From positions 86,862,001 through 86,926,000 of the forward strand of contig CM034546.1 of NCBI GenBank assembly GCA_020055645.1: a DNA stretch of 64,000 nt, read 5' to 3'. This DNA is from Tomocerus qinae. Taxonomy: Eukaryota > Arthropoda > Collembola > Entomobryomorpha > Tomoceridae. Each line of letters starts with the position of its first letter. The first letter of the stretch is position 1. The notes under the pieces are model-generated. The model saw only the letters and a list, made by a program, of their open reading frames with translations. It had not been told where the DNA came from and made no database searches. This document shows positions 19,752 through 29,856 of the stretch, one piece after another. A program made the position numbers and the translations under genes.

Positions 19752-22090
19752 TTAGTCAGGCGGAATTTCATTCCTATCGCTTTCTAAAATGTTGTCTAGA
19801 AATTCAGCATCACCCAAGCCGTCATTAATTTCATGTTCGTCGACGTCATAAAGAATTCTACATGAAATTGAATGGTGTTGTGTCTCTCTGATTTCGTAAT
19901 CAGGTTCTTTTAATAATTCTTGAACTTCTTTTGGCAAAGTAAGAATTTTTCTTCGATTCCTTTATTCTTGCAAAGAAAAGCTGGACATGTAGGGATCTGA
20001 GGTTTCATGGGCACGATTAAACATGTCTGTCAGTGTCCTTCCTGTTTATTAGCCTTGAGTGACGAAGTCTGTCGGATCTATACAGCTTATTTCTCGCTTC
20101 AGTCCCTTCTTCGCTCATCATCCCCAATGGCAATTCACTAGCATTCATTATTTCTTCACAGTTAGGATCTTATGTAGAGTAGCAGGCATATAAAACCAAT
20201 TGTATTTATCATTTGTTACATACTTTTCAAAATAAATAAGACAGAAAATACCAAATTATTTTGAATTGATTTGAGATTGGCAAGCTATAGAAATTAATAT
20301 AGTTCTCAGATCATGAACAATCCACTCATCTATTTCTAGTACGGCTGCAAAAGTTTTAGAATCTGCAAAAGCTCTCCTGGCACAGTTGCCGTCATTGGAA
20401 TTTCCTTTTCCACTACTGTCAGGAAAGTCAACACGGAGACCTATCTTTTCCCAAAGATTTTTTTGAATTTTTTCTTTCTTAGCTATTAGCAGATTTCGTT
20501 TTTCTGTTCTTACTGCCCAACATCTCAAACCTGGAACATTTCTATACGCTAAGTGTAAACAAAACTCCAAGCATCGCAGCCAGCAATGCAAAGGGCTAAT
20601 ACCATATTGCAACTTTTCCACAGGCGCTTTAAATTTTCCAGTTTCTTAAAACATTAAATTGGGTGCGTGTTTCTCTACAAAGTGAGCAGGACATGCTGGA
20701 TTTGTTTTCAGTGATGTAATTTAATATTTTCCCATCTATCATGGTGAATTTAATGTCATATTTCACCGACAACGTTTGTTGATCATTAAATATTATATTT
20801 TGTTCGTATTCCTTAAGATTTTGTATCTGCTTATTCAATTCTCTTGCTTTAGCTTTAACATTGGCTTCAGTTTCCTGAGTGAACTCGATTTCCAACGGTC
20901 TACAAAATCGGGTTGATTGAGTTGTGGAGTTGTTCCAAAGCAAATGTCCTGTGTCACTAACTAATCGCAATGGTACCACCGTTGTGGTAAAGAAACTTTT
21001 GTCACTGGAATCTTCATCCTCGTTGCTGAATTTTTGTTTAAACCTATTTTGGTTACTTTCCTTTTGAAGTTGTACAATTCTGTCAGCAGTATGTTCCAGA
21101 AGACATTTTAATGGAACACTAGCTTTAGTTTCTGTAACATTTTTTGATGGAATGCGACATTTTTGTTTGCTTGAAATACTTTTTTGTATGAAGGGTACAA
21201 ATTGCAGCCTCGAGATTCTGAACTTATTCTTAACGTTTTGTATTGTTGAACTGTCAGATTTAAATCTAGGAAGAGGGCTAAAGCTTCATCGGGAGACTAC
21301 GGCTTGATGAAGTTATTGGGCGTCTTAAATCTTTTATTCAGTTTTTCAGCTCTGCCTGGACTTTTGGTAGTTTCTAATATTGTTGCCCCAATTTCACTAT
21401 AGCCTCTTTTTCTTACAGCTCTAGCCAAGGTACTTTAAACACCATGGCTACCTAACAAGGTATGCTGATAGTGGGGATTGAAATTCACTCAGAACCACTT
21501 ACGGGGGAAACGTACAGGCGTCCCTATGCCATTGAGTAATGCATTATGGCTCCTTCTCCTTGATCCCTATTAGTGGTTCTGAGAGATTTTTTTAAAAACT
21601 ATAAGCATACCTTGTTAGGTCGTCATGGTATTTATTTAAAGTACCTTGGCTCTAGCTGTAGCCTTAAGAAGTAGGGGAGAAGACACATTTGCTAATGTGT
21701 CAGATATTCTAGCCGTCTCCGTTCTTTGTCCTCTGTTGGCCAATTCTGGATAACATTTTTTTGGGCGACCCCGAGCTTTTGGAGAAGTCGCTTTCCAACC
21801 AGATTTATGGGCAGTATTTGATACAGTGTATTTCTGTAATAAAATGTATTGCTTTGTCCAAATTTCTACCTGACCGTTACTTTTCCACCTATCTTCTTTT
21901 CTTGAACAACTTTGCCACAACGAGCTAACTTTACTCCTTAAACCGGTTAGATACTTTTTTAACAGAGGTACTTTGGAATCTAAGATTGTTACAGCATTGG
22001 CTATCATAGTCAAATACTTTCTCATATTCTCGTCATCATTTTTGCGGTTCTTTAAAATTTCGACGAAGTAGCGTTTAAAAAATAATTTGT
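19752..22090 (-). pseudogene. Decayed transposase-like gene
   Basis: Minus-strand blocks read in order. The N-terminal block 22025-21649 includes WKATSPKARGRPKKCYPELA. The block 21425-21240 includes TTKSPGRAEKLNKRF and SPDEALALFLDL. The middle block 20979-20629 has KYDIKFTMIDGK and a zinc-like SMSCSLC. The block 20621-20256 has GISPLHCWLRCLEF, EKIQKNLWEKIGL and GNSNDGNCARRAF. An acidic tail lies at 19937-19752. This block order recurs in arthropod and cnidarian transposon proteins I know only as uncharacterised. The CxLC ... GN-ARR arrangement recalls RAG1/Transib cores, a weak suggestion. It is dead: in-frame stops (after NNFIKP), frame changes and an inserted MITE. Confidence 0.55.
21426..21648. 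mobile_element. MITE inside the transposase-like gene, 8-bp TSD GCTCTAGC
   Basis: 223 bp with ends CAAGGTACTTTAAA and TTTAAAGTACCTTG and further inverted tracts (ACCTAACAAGGTATGCT). It is flanked exactly by GCTCTAGC (21418-21425, 21649-21656). The host reading frame resumes on the other side of the insertion, so it postdates the gene. Confidence 0.88.
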
Positions 22091-22266
22091 CATAGTTAGC
22101 TTTCGTAGAGTTACCGGCCGTTTGTGCTATATACGCACGATCATTAAAAATGTCCCCATTCGCTAATAATTTTCATTCAGTCACCAATAATCAACTCATG
22201 TAGAGTATTATGATTTTGATTGTTATAATAATTATGAAACAACTCATTTCGATGATTTAGAGGGAG

Positions 22267-22410
22267 CAGGGCCGCAGCCAGAAAAAAATTTCGGGAGGGG
22301 CACCGAGAAAAAAATAGCTATTTTTTGCGATTTTAGACAAAAATTTCTTTATTTTTCTCGATTTCGAGGGGGGGGCACGTGCCCCGGTGCCCCCCCTCGC
22401 TGCGGCCCTG
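22267..22410. mobile_element. hAT-type MITE, CAGGGCCGCAGC ends, 8-bp TSD AGAGGGAG
   Basis: 144 bp, beginning CAGGGCCGCAGCCAG and ending CTCGCTGCGGCCCTG. AGAGGGAG is duplicated at 22259-22266 and 22411-22418. The inside has a G-run/C-run hairpin. Same family as 55371-55529. Confidence 0.88.
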
Positions 22411-22419
22411 AGAGGGAGT

Positions 22420-23150
22420 GGTCATCCGCATTTTGCTTTTACGATTTCAAGGAACGTGCATATATTACATGTGCAATTGATGGGGGAGGAGGTGCCCAAA
22501 AGTGTCACGGTCAGCGCAAGGACCTGCGTTACACATGGGGAGGGAGTTTTGCATTACGTAATATCTGCAAGTTCCCTAGGCTCTCCTACCACACATAGTT
22601 ACATACATAGATATATAGGCAGGTAAATTTATTGCTCTATCTGTATCACGATTATATATAGTAATTACATTCCCTTATTTAGTATTGTGACCATTGAAGC
22701 AAAGAACTTTGATAAAATTAAAGATTCATTAGGCTTTAACGGTAAATATGTATTAAACAATTAAATACATGAATCTACAAATTATAAAACATTTAATAAA
22801 TAGGTATAGGCATTATTATTACAAATTTGAAAAGTAATAAAATATGCTTATATGCTTACCTTTAATTTAAATAGAAGTCATACTAATTATACCGGTGAAG
22901 TAACAAAACATTAATTTGATTTCAATTAAATTCTGGAAGCCAATATAATTAGCTGTATTTTGGAATAATTGGTTGAGCGCTAAAAGCATCAGCAGAAGTG
23001 ACTTCAGATTGGCCAATTAATTATAACGATATGATACAAACTATTTAACTCAATCAGAAGATTAAAGTTTCTACACATTGACAATTTGTCTGTTATTGTG
23101 TGTAAGAACGAGTAAAATCAAAAATAAATTTTAAGAGGTAGGTATGGTTT
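22420..23150. other. No gene; fragment shared with 44900-45040
   Basis: GCGTTACACATGGGGAGGGAG...TTACGTAATATCTGCA...TTCCCTAGGCTCTCC (22525-22590) has a close relative at about 44990-45050. Both are remnants of one dispersed repeat. The rest is AT-rich without coding signals. Confidence 0.45.
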
Positions 23151-23160
23151 CTAATGACGA

Positions 23161-23480
23161 TTGGGCTTGACTATCATATTTGCTCTTAACTTTTTTTGGG
23201 AAACTTGGATCTAGTCCGAGAATATTGGTCGTAGAAAGACGAAGTTGGTCTCTAAAAACGCAGAAAATGTCAATTTATAGCAGCTTGCACTTAGATTTCT
23301 ACCTTTTACCTTCGTTTGCGAGTTATTGCAATTTTATTTAATATCTCGTAACCAGAGATAAAAATTAGGAATCTAAGTGCAAGCTCCTATAAATTGACAT
23401 TTTCTGCGTTTTTAGAGACCAACTTCGTCTTCCTACGACCAATATTCTCGGACTAGATCCAAGTTTCCCAAAAAAATCGT
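23161..23480. repeat. Foldback palindrome related to the ends of the 48-51 kb element
   Basis: Arms of about 125 bp (23161-23285 and 23350-23480) contain TTGGGAAACTTGGATCTAG and ACCAACTTCGTCTT in inverted order. The arm is related to the terminal repeats at 48345-48430 and 51585-51665. The flank GTCATAGAGTAAATT...CGTAGCCATAGATACTT (23510-23570) recurs at 51695-51750. Confidence 0.7.
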
Positions 23481-23489
23481 CACTTTTAT

Positions 23490-25270
23490 GCCCTATTCAT
23501 TTTGCTGTATTGTCATAGAGTAAATTTCTATGGCTCTGTGTGTTTTAAATCGTAGCCATAGATACTTCCCCGTTACCTGCCCCTCATTGAATCTCCCCGT
23601 ATTTTGAACCACCCCTGAACCTTAAAAAAGCCGCAAGAAAAATGATTTCGTTCACTTCCCTGCCCTGGCTGGTACAACGACTTGTGATCTGTGCTTCGTA
23701 TGCGCTTGTCCTGTATAGATATTTTAGGCCCCATAACATACTTTTATATCTTTACCATATAATTCTTCACTATATACTTTTTTTGCTACAAAAAAACGTT
23801 AAAAATGGGAATGATGTTTGTAGCAGTAGCTTTCATCCAAGTTATGCGGTTTTTTCTCAACAAAACTTCGTGTTTTTGTCTCTTTATTGGTTTACAAACT
23901 GGAGGAATATTTTCAATTGCAAAGCTGTTTATTGAAAAACAAAATGTAATGTGGTCGCGAGTCGCGACTTGCCCTAATTTGAAAAGATTCGATTTTACAT
24001 TTTAGCTTGAGTCATGTGTCGGATACATGTCAAACTTCATTCGGATATTTCATAATTCAAAATTCTCATTTCCGTTGACAACTAAAAAGAATTCTGAAAT
24101 GTGTACTTTTTGAATTGAGGGGTTCAATTTTAGTACTAAATTTTTTTGCTGTATAATAATCTATTGCACTACCCCATCATGGGATGATTATACCCTAATC
24201 AATAGTGTGGCAAAACATGTCAGCTGTCGAACAAGTTATTACATGACGTTGTAGGATGAATAGAACCAAGGTTACGTCGATTTTTAGTTATATTTAATTT
24301 TTGAACTCCTCCCTCAGTCAGGGGGTACCGGGTGTGACCGATCTTGCCCATATGCAAACATGGTCTCAAGTTTTACCTCAAAAAATTATCCTGAAAATTT
24401 GAGCTGCATAGCTCAAACCGGGCACCTCAAGTTATTGCGCACAGGGATTTCTGCATGTATGGACGGACAGACAGAATGACAGATAGACAGAAAAGATATT
24501 CGCAAGAAGAGAAGATAAACTTCGATAATTAAATAATGTAGATCATAAGTTCACATGTAATAACTTGAAAGAATTTATTGCATTCGCAAATTAAATTACT
24601 ATATCTTAGATAAATTATGAAACCGATTGACGAAGGACTTTTAAGGAAGGCAATTGTTAATGAATACCCAAAAACTAATATCTACTAATAAAACTACAAG
24701 CACAAATGTCATTGATAAAAATCAAAAAGCTACCACAAACATTATTTTTAGAAATGAGCGGTGATAGTTCCCAAGGTTTTCCTCCAACAATGGTTTTCAA
24801 ATAAAAAAGATGGTATTTTGTCATGTGCTTCGGCTTTTTAAGACGATTTTATAAGTACATTGGATTTTAAGCGCTGTGTCCTACTAACGATATACAAGGT
24901 ATAGACTCGGGCGGGTTCAACCTTTGTGTGTATCTCGAAATGGCGCAGCTAGGCGCAGCAAATTTTTGCTGTAAAAATTTCTCTACCAATAAAGAAAAGT
25001 TTTAAGCTCAGTCACCACAATGTGAAGTGAAAGGATTTTTAGCACGAAAGACTTATAAATTTTTTACATTACAACTAATAGCCAACGCGTATGCATTTAT
25101 GCAAATAATTTATTTTGCGAAAGAGTAGAAATTTTTTTGGCAGCAACAAAAATTAATTTAGAATATTGGTGGCGTCTTAGATTCCAACTTGGACGAAAAA
25201 TTACCTAAATTTTAAAACAGAAATTCAGATTTTTTTCCGGGAAATAGGGCTATGGGCACACTGTGCATTA
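23490..25270. other. Intergenic, no supported gene
   Basis: Short frames only. GGACGGACAGACAGAATGACAG (about 24460) is a low-complexity CAGA tract of the kind that ends some dispersed repeats. A related CTGT run is near 48495-48525. Nothing else is supportable. Confidence 0.4.
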
Positions 25271-25272
25271 TC

Positions 25273-25928
25273 CCCTCAACAACCTCTTAGCATAAATTGG
25301 CACATCAAAGTATGATTATACACCGAATTGATACCTTTAGTATACACAGTTTACAGTTTTATGCTAAGGGGAGAGAGGGATTTTAAATTAAAATTAGCTA
25401 GTAGCTAAGGTGATTTTCAAAAATTTGACTCCGACTCTTGATTCTCTTATTATGAAATAATAAGAATAGAATACAGGAAATCTTGATTAATACCGTATTT
25501 ATCGATTTAGTTTTCATAGTTCAAAAGTTAAGCAATAAATATTCCCCTTGGGAATGCTTTATGAAAATCATATAAAATTTTGAAATGAAATGCTGCGTTC
25601 TGATTGGTCAATAAAAAATTTCATCCACCAATGAGAAGCGATTTTCATGTCCCCCTCGATTTGAAAATAGTCACCATGGGGTGACAGGATCTGTAATAAT
25701 GTTCGCGGTAATCAAGACTTCCTGTATTCTATTCTTATTATTTCATAATAAGAGAATCAAGAGTCGGAGTCAAATTTTTGAAAATCACCTTAGCTACTAG
25801 CTAATTTTAATTTAAAATCCCTCTCCTTCCTCTTAGCATAAAACTGTACACTGTAGGCATCAAAGGCATCAATTCTGTGTATCATACTTTGGTGTGCCAA
25901 TTTATGCGAAGAGGTTGTTGAGGGAAAA
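25273..25928. mobile_element. TIR element with ~225-bp inverted ends
   Basis: CCCTCAACAACCTCTTAGCATAAA at the left and its inverse at the right begin arms of about 225 bp (25273-25497 and 25700-25928). They include AATAGAATACAGGAA and GAATCAAGAGTCGG. The centre (25535-25690) is one copy of the CCAAT-box foldback arm with CCCCTTGGGAATG. A third end-copy lies at 39091-39235. No transposase. Confidence 0.75.
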
Positions 25929-26854
25929 ATGGAGTGAGGTGCTGGAGTGAGGTGCTAAATTCCGACTCCGACCCCAAACTATGTTCGCGGGTATTTCTGC
26001 CAGTAAAAGTAAACAAACGAAACTTCCAGTCTACTTCTATCTAACGTCTTTTAACACGCTTTGCTCGTTTCCTATCAAAATCCGTTACTATTCCGAGTAC
26101 TACACCAGCCTAAATGTCGTCTCTATGTAGTGGCGCACTACAAAACTCAAGTGCATACTCTCATTGTCTCTCTTTGCATTTGGAAAACTGAATTCTGAAT
26201 TGAATCTCCTTGTAATTATTTTACTACTGAATAATTGACTAATAATTTAACATAGTTAAAAGGGGTTGCTATTGTTAGAGAAGGTAAGGTAATTTACTCT
26301 TTCAATTTATTTATTTGAATTTCTACATACGAAGAGCTACATCATCAAATCGTAAAGTAACCATCAAATCGTCAGGTATTACGTAACCGACAAGATTGCT
26401 TCACTTGTCGGTAACTTTTTTAATGACGATAGAAATTCGTCGACGCTGACAGCGGAGCGGAGTACGGAAATAGTAATCAAGACCTCCTGCTGGGGACAAT
26501 TGCACCTTGCACCCAAGGAGCTTGTACGTTGTCTAGTGGTGCGGCAAATAGTATAGTGGTTTTGGTTTTGCGGAATAGCGTAATAACGAATAGTTACCGA
26601 ATAGTGGGCGCTGAATACCAAATAATCAGTTTCAAAAAAAAAATATTTAACAAAATTTTCAACTAAATAGCAAGATTTTTTTTTTTAAATTTTAGAATAT
26701 TTTTATATTCTCTCTCCAACCGGTGGTGTACAAAATTTATCAAGTCAATTTGTAAAACAATCACTCGTTTCTAAGTTATTTAATATTTTAGTGTAAATTT
26801 TATGCACAATTCTGTAAGAAAATAAATGTATTTTACTATTTTTTTACCAATGGA

Positions 26855-27050
26855 CCAGTTGGCTATTCAATCAGCGCCCCTTCAGCGAGACACCACGACA
26901 TTAAAAAGATAGACACAACAGCCGAGTTTCAGTCCGCCGCAGCGTCCATAAACCATTAGGCGGTCGGCCGAAAGTCGGCTTTAGGTCTATCTTTTTAATG
27001 TCGTGGTGTCTCGCTGATGGGGCGCTGATTGAATAGCCAACTGGTCCATT
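26855..27050. repeat. Hairpin repeat
   Basis: GGACCAGTTGGCTATTCAAT at the left is repeated inverted as ATTGAATAGCCAACTGGTCC at the right. Arms are about 65 bp, including GAGACACCACGACATTAAAAAG. The loop holds a second inverted pair (AAGTCGGCTTTAGG and related). Non-coding. Confidence 0.7.
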
Positions 27051-27055
27051 ATACC

Positions 27056-27689
27056 GGCTGAATTTAGGCAGCGGTACTTTGTTGCCACTGTCCCCGCTGT
27101 CGCCGCTGTTGCCGCTAGGGGGTAAAGGGGGTCAGCGGCAACAGCATAAAAGCGGAAACAGTGGCAACAGCGGCAACAGTGGCGACACACAAAAACCACT
27201 AGTGGCAACAGCGGCGACACGCAAAATCCACTAGCGGCAACAGAGGAAATCAGATTAATGTGTCTGAATAAATAATAAATAATAAATAAATCAGATTAAT
27301 ACCTAATATAAGCCAGTGCCCTGTTGCTCTGAGCTCAATGCTCGCCTCCCGTCACTATTTTTGCATCTTTTTTGACCTAACCTAATTAAAAATAAACATA
27401 ATGTAGCATGTTTATTTTTTATTAGGTTAGGTCAAAAAAGAGGCAAAAATAGTGACGGGAGGCAAATGGAAAAGACGATAGGTTAACTAGTGGTTTTAGC
27501 TGTGTCGCCGCTGTTGCCGCTAGTGGATTTTGCGTGTCGCCGCTGTTGCCACTAGTGGTTGTACCGTGTCGCCACTGTTGCCACTGTCTCCGCTATTATG
27601 TTGTCGCCGCTAACCCCCCAAACCTCCCAGCGGCAACAGCGGCGACAGCGGGGACAGTGGCAACAAAGTACCGCTGCCTAAATTCAGCC
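27056..27689. mobile_element. Non-autonomous element GGCTGAATTTAGG, 9-bp TSD CATTATACC
   Basis: 634 bp with TIRs beginning GGCTGAATTTAGGCAGCGG. It is flanked by CATTATACC at 27047-27055 and 27690-27698. Nine-base duplications are typical of Mutator-like elements. The TIRs run into GCGGCAACAGCGGCGACAG repeats; the middle holds inverted TTAGGTTAGGTCAAAAAAG copies. The same family is at 35588-36240 and 35792-36086, with lone ends at 45180-45207 and about 54555-54590. Confidence 0.85.
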
Positions 27690-27837
27690 CATTATACCAT
27701 TTACCACCAATTTTAGGTGGTAGTATTGTACATATAAATAAATACCATTAAAAACCACTTACTACTGATGAGTGGTAAATGGTATTTTCAATTCTGTACA
27801 CTGTCTCCAACAAAACACTTGAAATTTTTCTTCTCTT

Positions 27838-28190
27838 TTGATAGAATTTTATGTTAATTTTGCTTCACACATTGTTTTTGGGATGCAAAAACCATATAAT
27901 ACTATTCGGTTTAATACTTGGCTGAAGACGCCGAATATTCGCCACCTGCCGAATAGTAAAAACCTACGGCAAGCCTTAACAGAAGCTCGCCTGAATGAAG
28001 GGGACCGTGAACACATTTTTTGGTGGAATAATAATAGAAATAGATTTATTTTGATTAGTAAAACCTACGGCAAGCCGTAACAGAAGCTCGCCTGAGTGAA
28101 GGGGGCCGTGTACACATTTTATGGTTGAATGATAATAGAAACAGATTTATTTTGATTAGTAAAATGTAATTCAAATTTGATCAATATTTA
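27838..28190. repeat. Dispersed repeat with two AAACCTACGGCAAGCC copies
   Basis: AAAACCTACGGCAAGCC-TAACAGAAGCTCGCCTGA is present at about 27960 and 28062, and related copies occur at 57835 (inverted) and 59240. It adjoins the 40-bp arrays here and at 59455, so the two loci share one element family. Confidence 0.5.
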
Positions 28191-28199
28191 CAATTATTG

Positions 28200-28535
28200 A
28201 AAAAGTCTTCAACATCAACAGACAATCAATATTGATTAATATTGACTATGAAAATCAACAGAAAATCAGAATAGATTAATATTGACTATTAAAATCAATA
28301 GAAAATCAGAATAGATTAATATTGACTATTATAATCAACAGAAAGACAAAATAGAATAATATTGTTTATAATAATCAACAAAAAATCAAAATAGATTAAT
28401 ATTGACGATTAAAATCAACAGGAAATCAAAATATATAAAGATTGATGTTGAAAATCAACAGAAATTCAAAATAAATGAAGATTGACCATGAAACTCAACA
28501 GAAATTAAAAATAGATAATTGTTGACTATGAAACT
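28200..28535. repeat. ~40-bp tandem array (AATATTGACTATTAAAATCAACAG)
   Basis: About eight degenerate copies of a unit built on ATTGACTATNAAAATCAACAGAAAATC. The same unit, better preserved, forms the array at 59455-59850. Confidence 0.75.
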
Positions 28536-28555
28536 ATAAACTATGAAACTATAAA

Positions 28556-29512
28556 ATAAAAAATATTACAGGTAAAAACCTTAAAAAGCTCATAGGGAGA
28601 CGCAATGAAAACCAGAAAACAAGGAAAAGTAGTTTCTGGATAATTTAAATAGGGCGTAATTTAATAAACATGTATGCCCCAGTCTCCCGGTTGAAATTAG
28701 AAATTCGAAATAGTCTTTCCACGATATTGAAAATTCTTCAAAGAATTCAGCTGATTCAAGAAGGGTCTTCTGAAATGAAGTAAAAAATTAGGAAAATGCC
28801 AGACTATATAGAAAAAATGCACATATTTTACTAAAATGTTTTTATTTATATATATATTTTGTGACAAAAATATTTTTAAATCGTAGTTGCAAATTCTGAA
28901 AACAATCTAGATAGTCCCAAAGACAATTTAGCCTTGTACAACCAGTTAATTGTTTTTCAGCAATTAAGTACATTATTGTCATGAGTTCTACTAATAACAC
29001 TAGACTCCCTTACCCTAATTATCTCATTGTCTCCACCTTGTAACTAGTGGATATGGGGCCAAGGAGACTTATGGCACCTTGATAACAACCAAATGATAAC
29101 ACTCATCCCCACTCATTCATACTACTACTACTCCCCATCTAAAAGAATTTTCCTCCGATCTGCCCATGAAAGAATTAATTACTACTATAGTAAAATTTTA
29201 AAATAACGTGTATACTACTGGATTTTTCATGGTCTCTCTTGATTTTTATAGTCGTTTGTTTGGGTAGGTTATTTAAAATTCTACTAAAACTACCACATAT
29301 TAGAACTGCACTTGTACTACCGATTTTCACATTGCACAATGCTGAAATCGATTCCAAAGCAATTTCAACCGGTAGACTGGGGCATACATGTTTACTAAAT
29401 TACGCCCTATTTAAATTATCCAGAAACTACTTTTCCTTGTTTTCTGGTTTTCATTGCGTCTAGGGAGACGCAGTGAAGCTTTTTAAGATTTTTACCTGTA
29501 ATATTTTTTACT
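28556..29512. mobile_element. TIR element, GGGAGACGC family, upstream of CSN6
   Basis: Inverted arms of about 150 bp (28556-28715; 29365-29512) contain AATATTACAGGTAAAAACC, CATAGGGAGACGC and GCCCCAGTCTCCCGGTTG. The element lies about 350 bp upstream of the CSN6 start codon, so it may border or include its promoter. No transposase. Confidence 0.75.
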
Positions 29513-29856
29513 TTATAGATTTTATTGTTTATAAATATTAGAGTTGAGTGTTTCTACAGTGATAAAACTGCCTTGCCAATTGACATTTCAGAATTCAGTA
29601 CATGTAATTTCGACAAAACAGTCCATACTTCAAAACAATAAAATAATAGCTAATATTATAAAATATGTTCGCTTAGTTAAGATATTTATACTCATTCGAA
29701 CTTTGCGTAGCTTGCAGGTTAAGAAAGAAAATTCCAAATACTCATAAAATTCTCTTTAATTATAGTTATTCTTATTAAATTAAATTGACATTTATTTGAT
29801 CACTGATATACTGTATTACTATTAACTATTGATCTTTTTTACCTCCTACCTATTCT

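Larger units (their letters stand above)
26721..27803. mobile_element. hAT-type non-autonomous element, 8-bp TSD TCTCCAAC
   Basis: The ends CGGTGGTGTACAAAAT and GTACACTG match those of 2364-3492, including the inner GGTAAATGGTATTTT tract. TCTCCAAC is duplicated at 26713-26720 and 27804-27811. Nested inside are a hairpin (26855-27050) and a second element (27056-27689). Confidence 0.85.
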
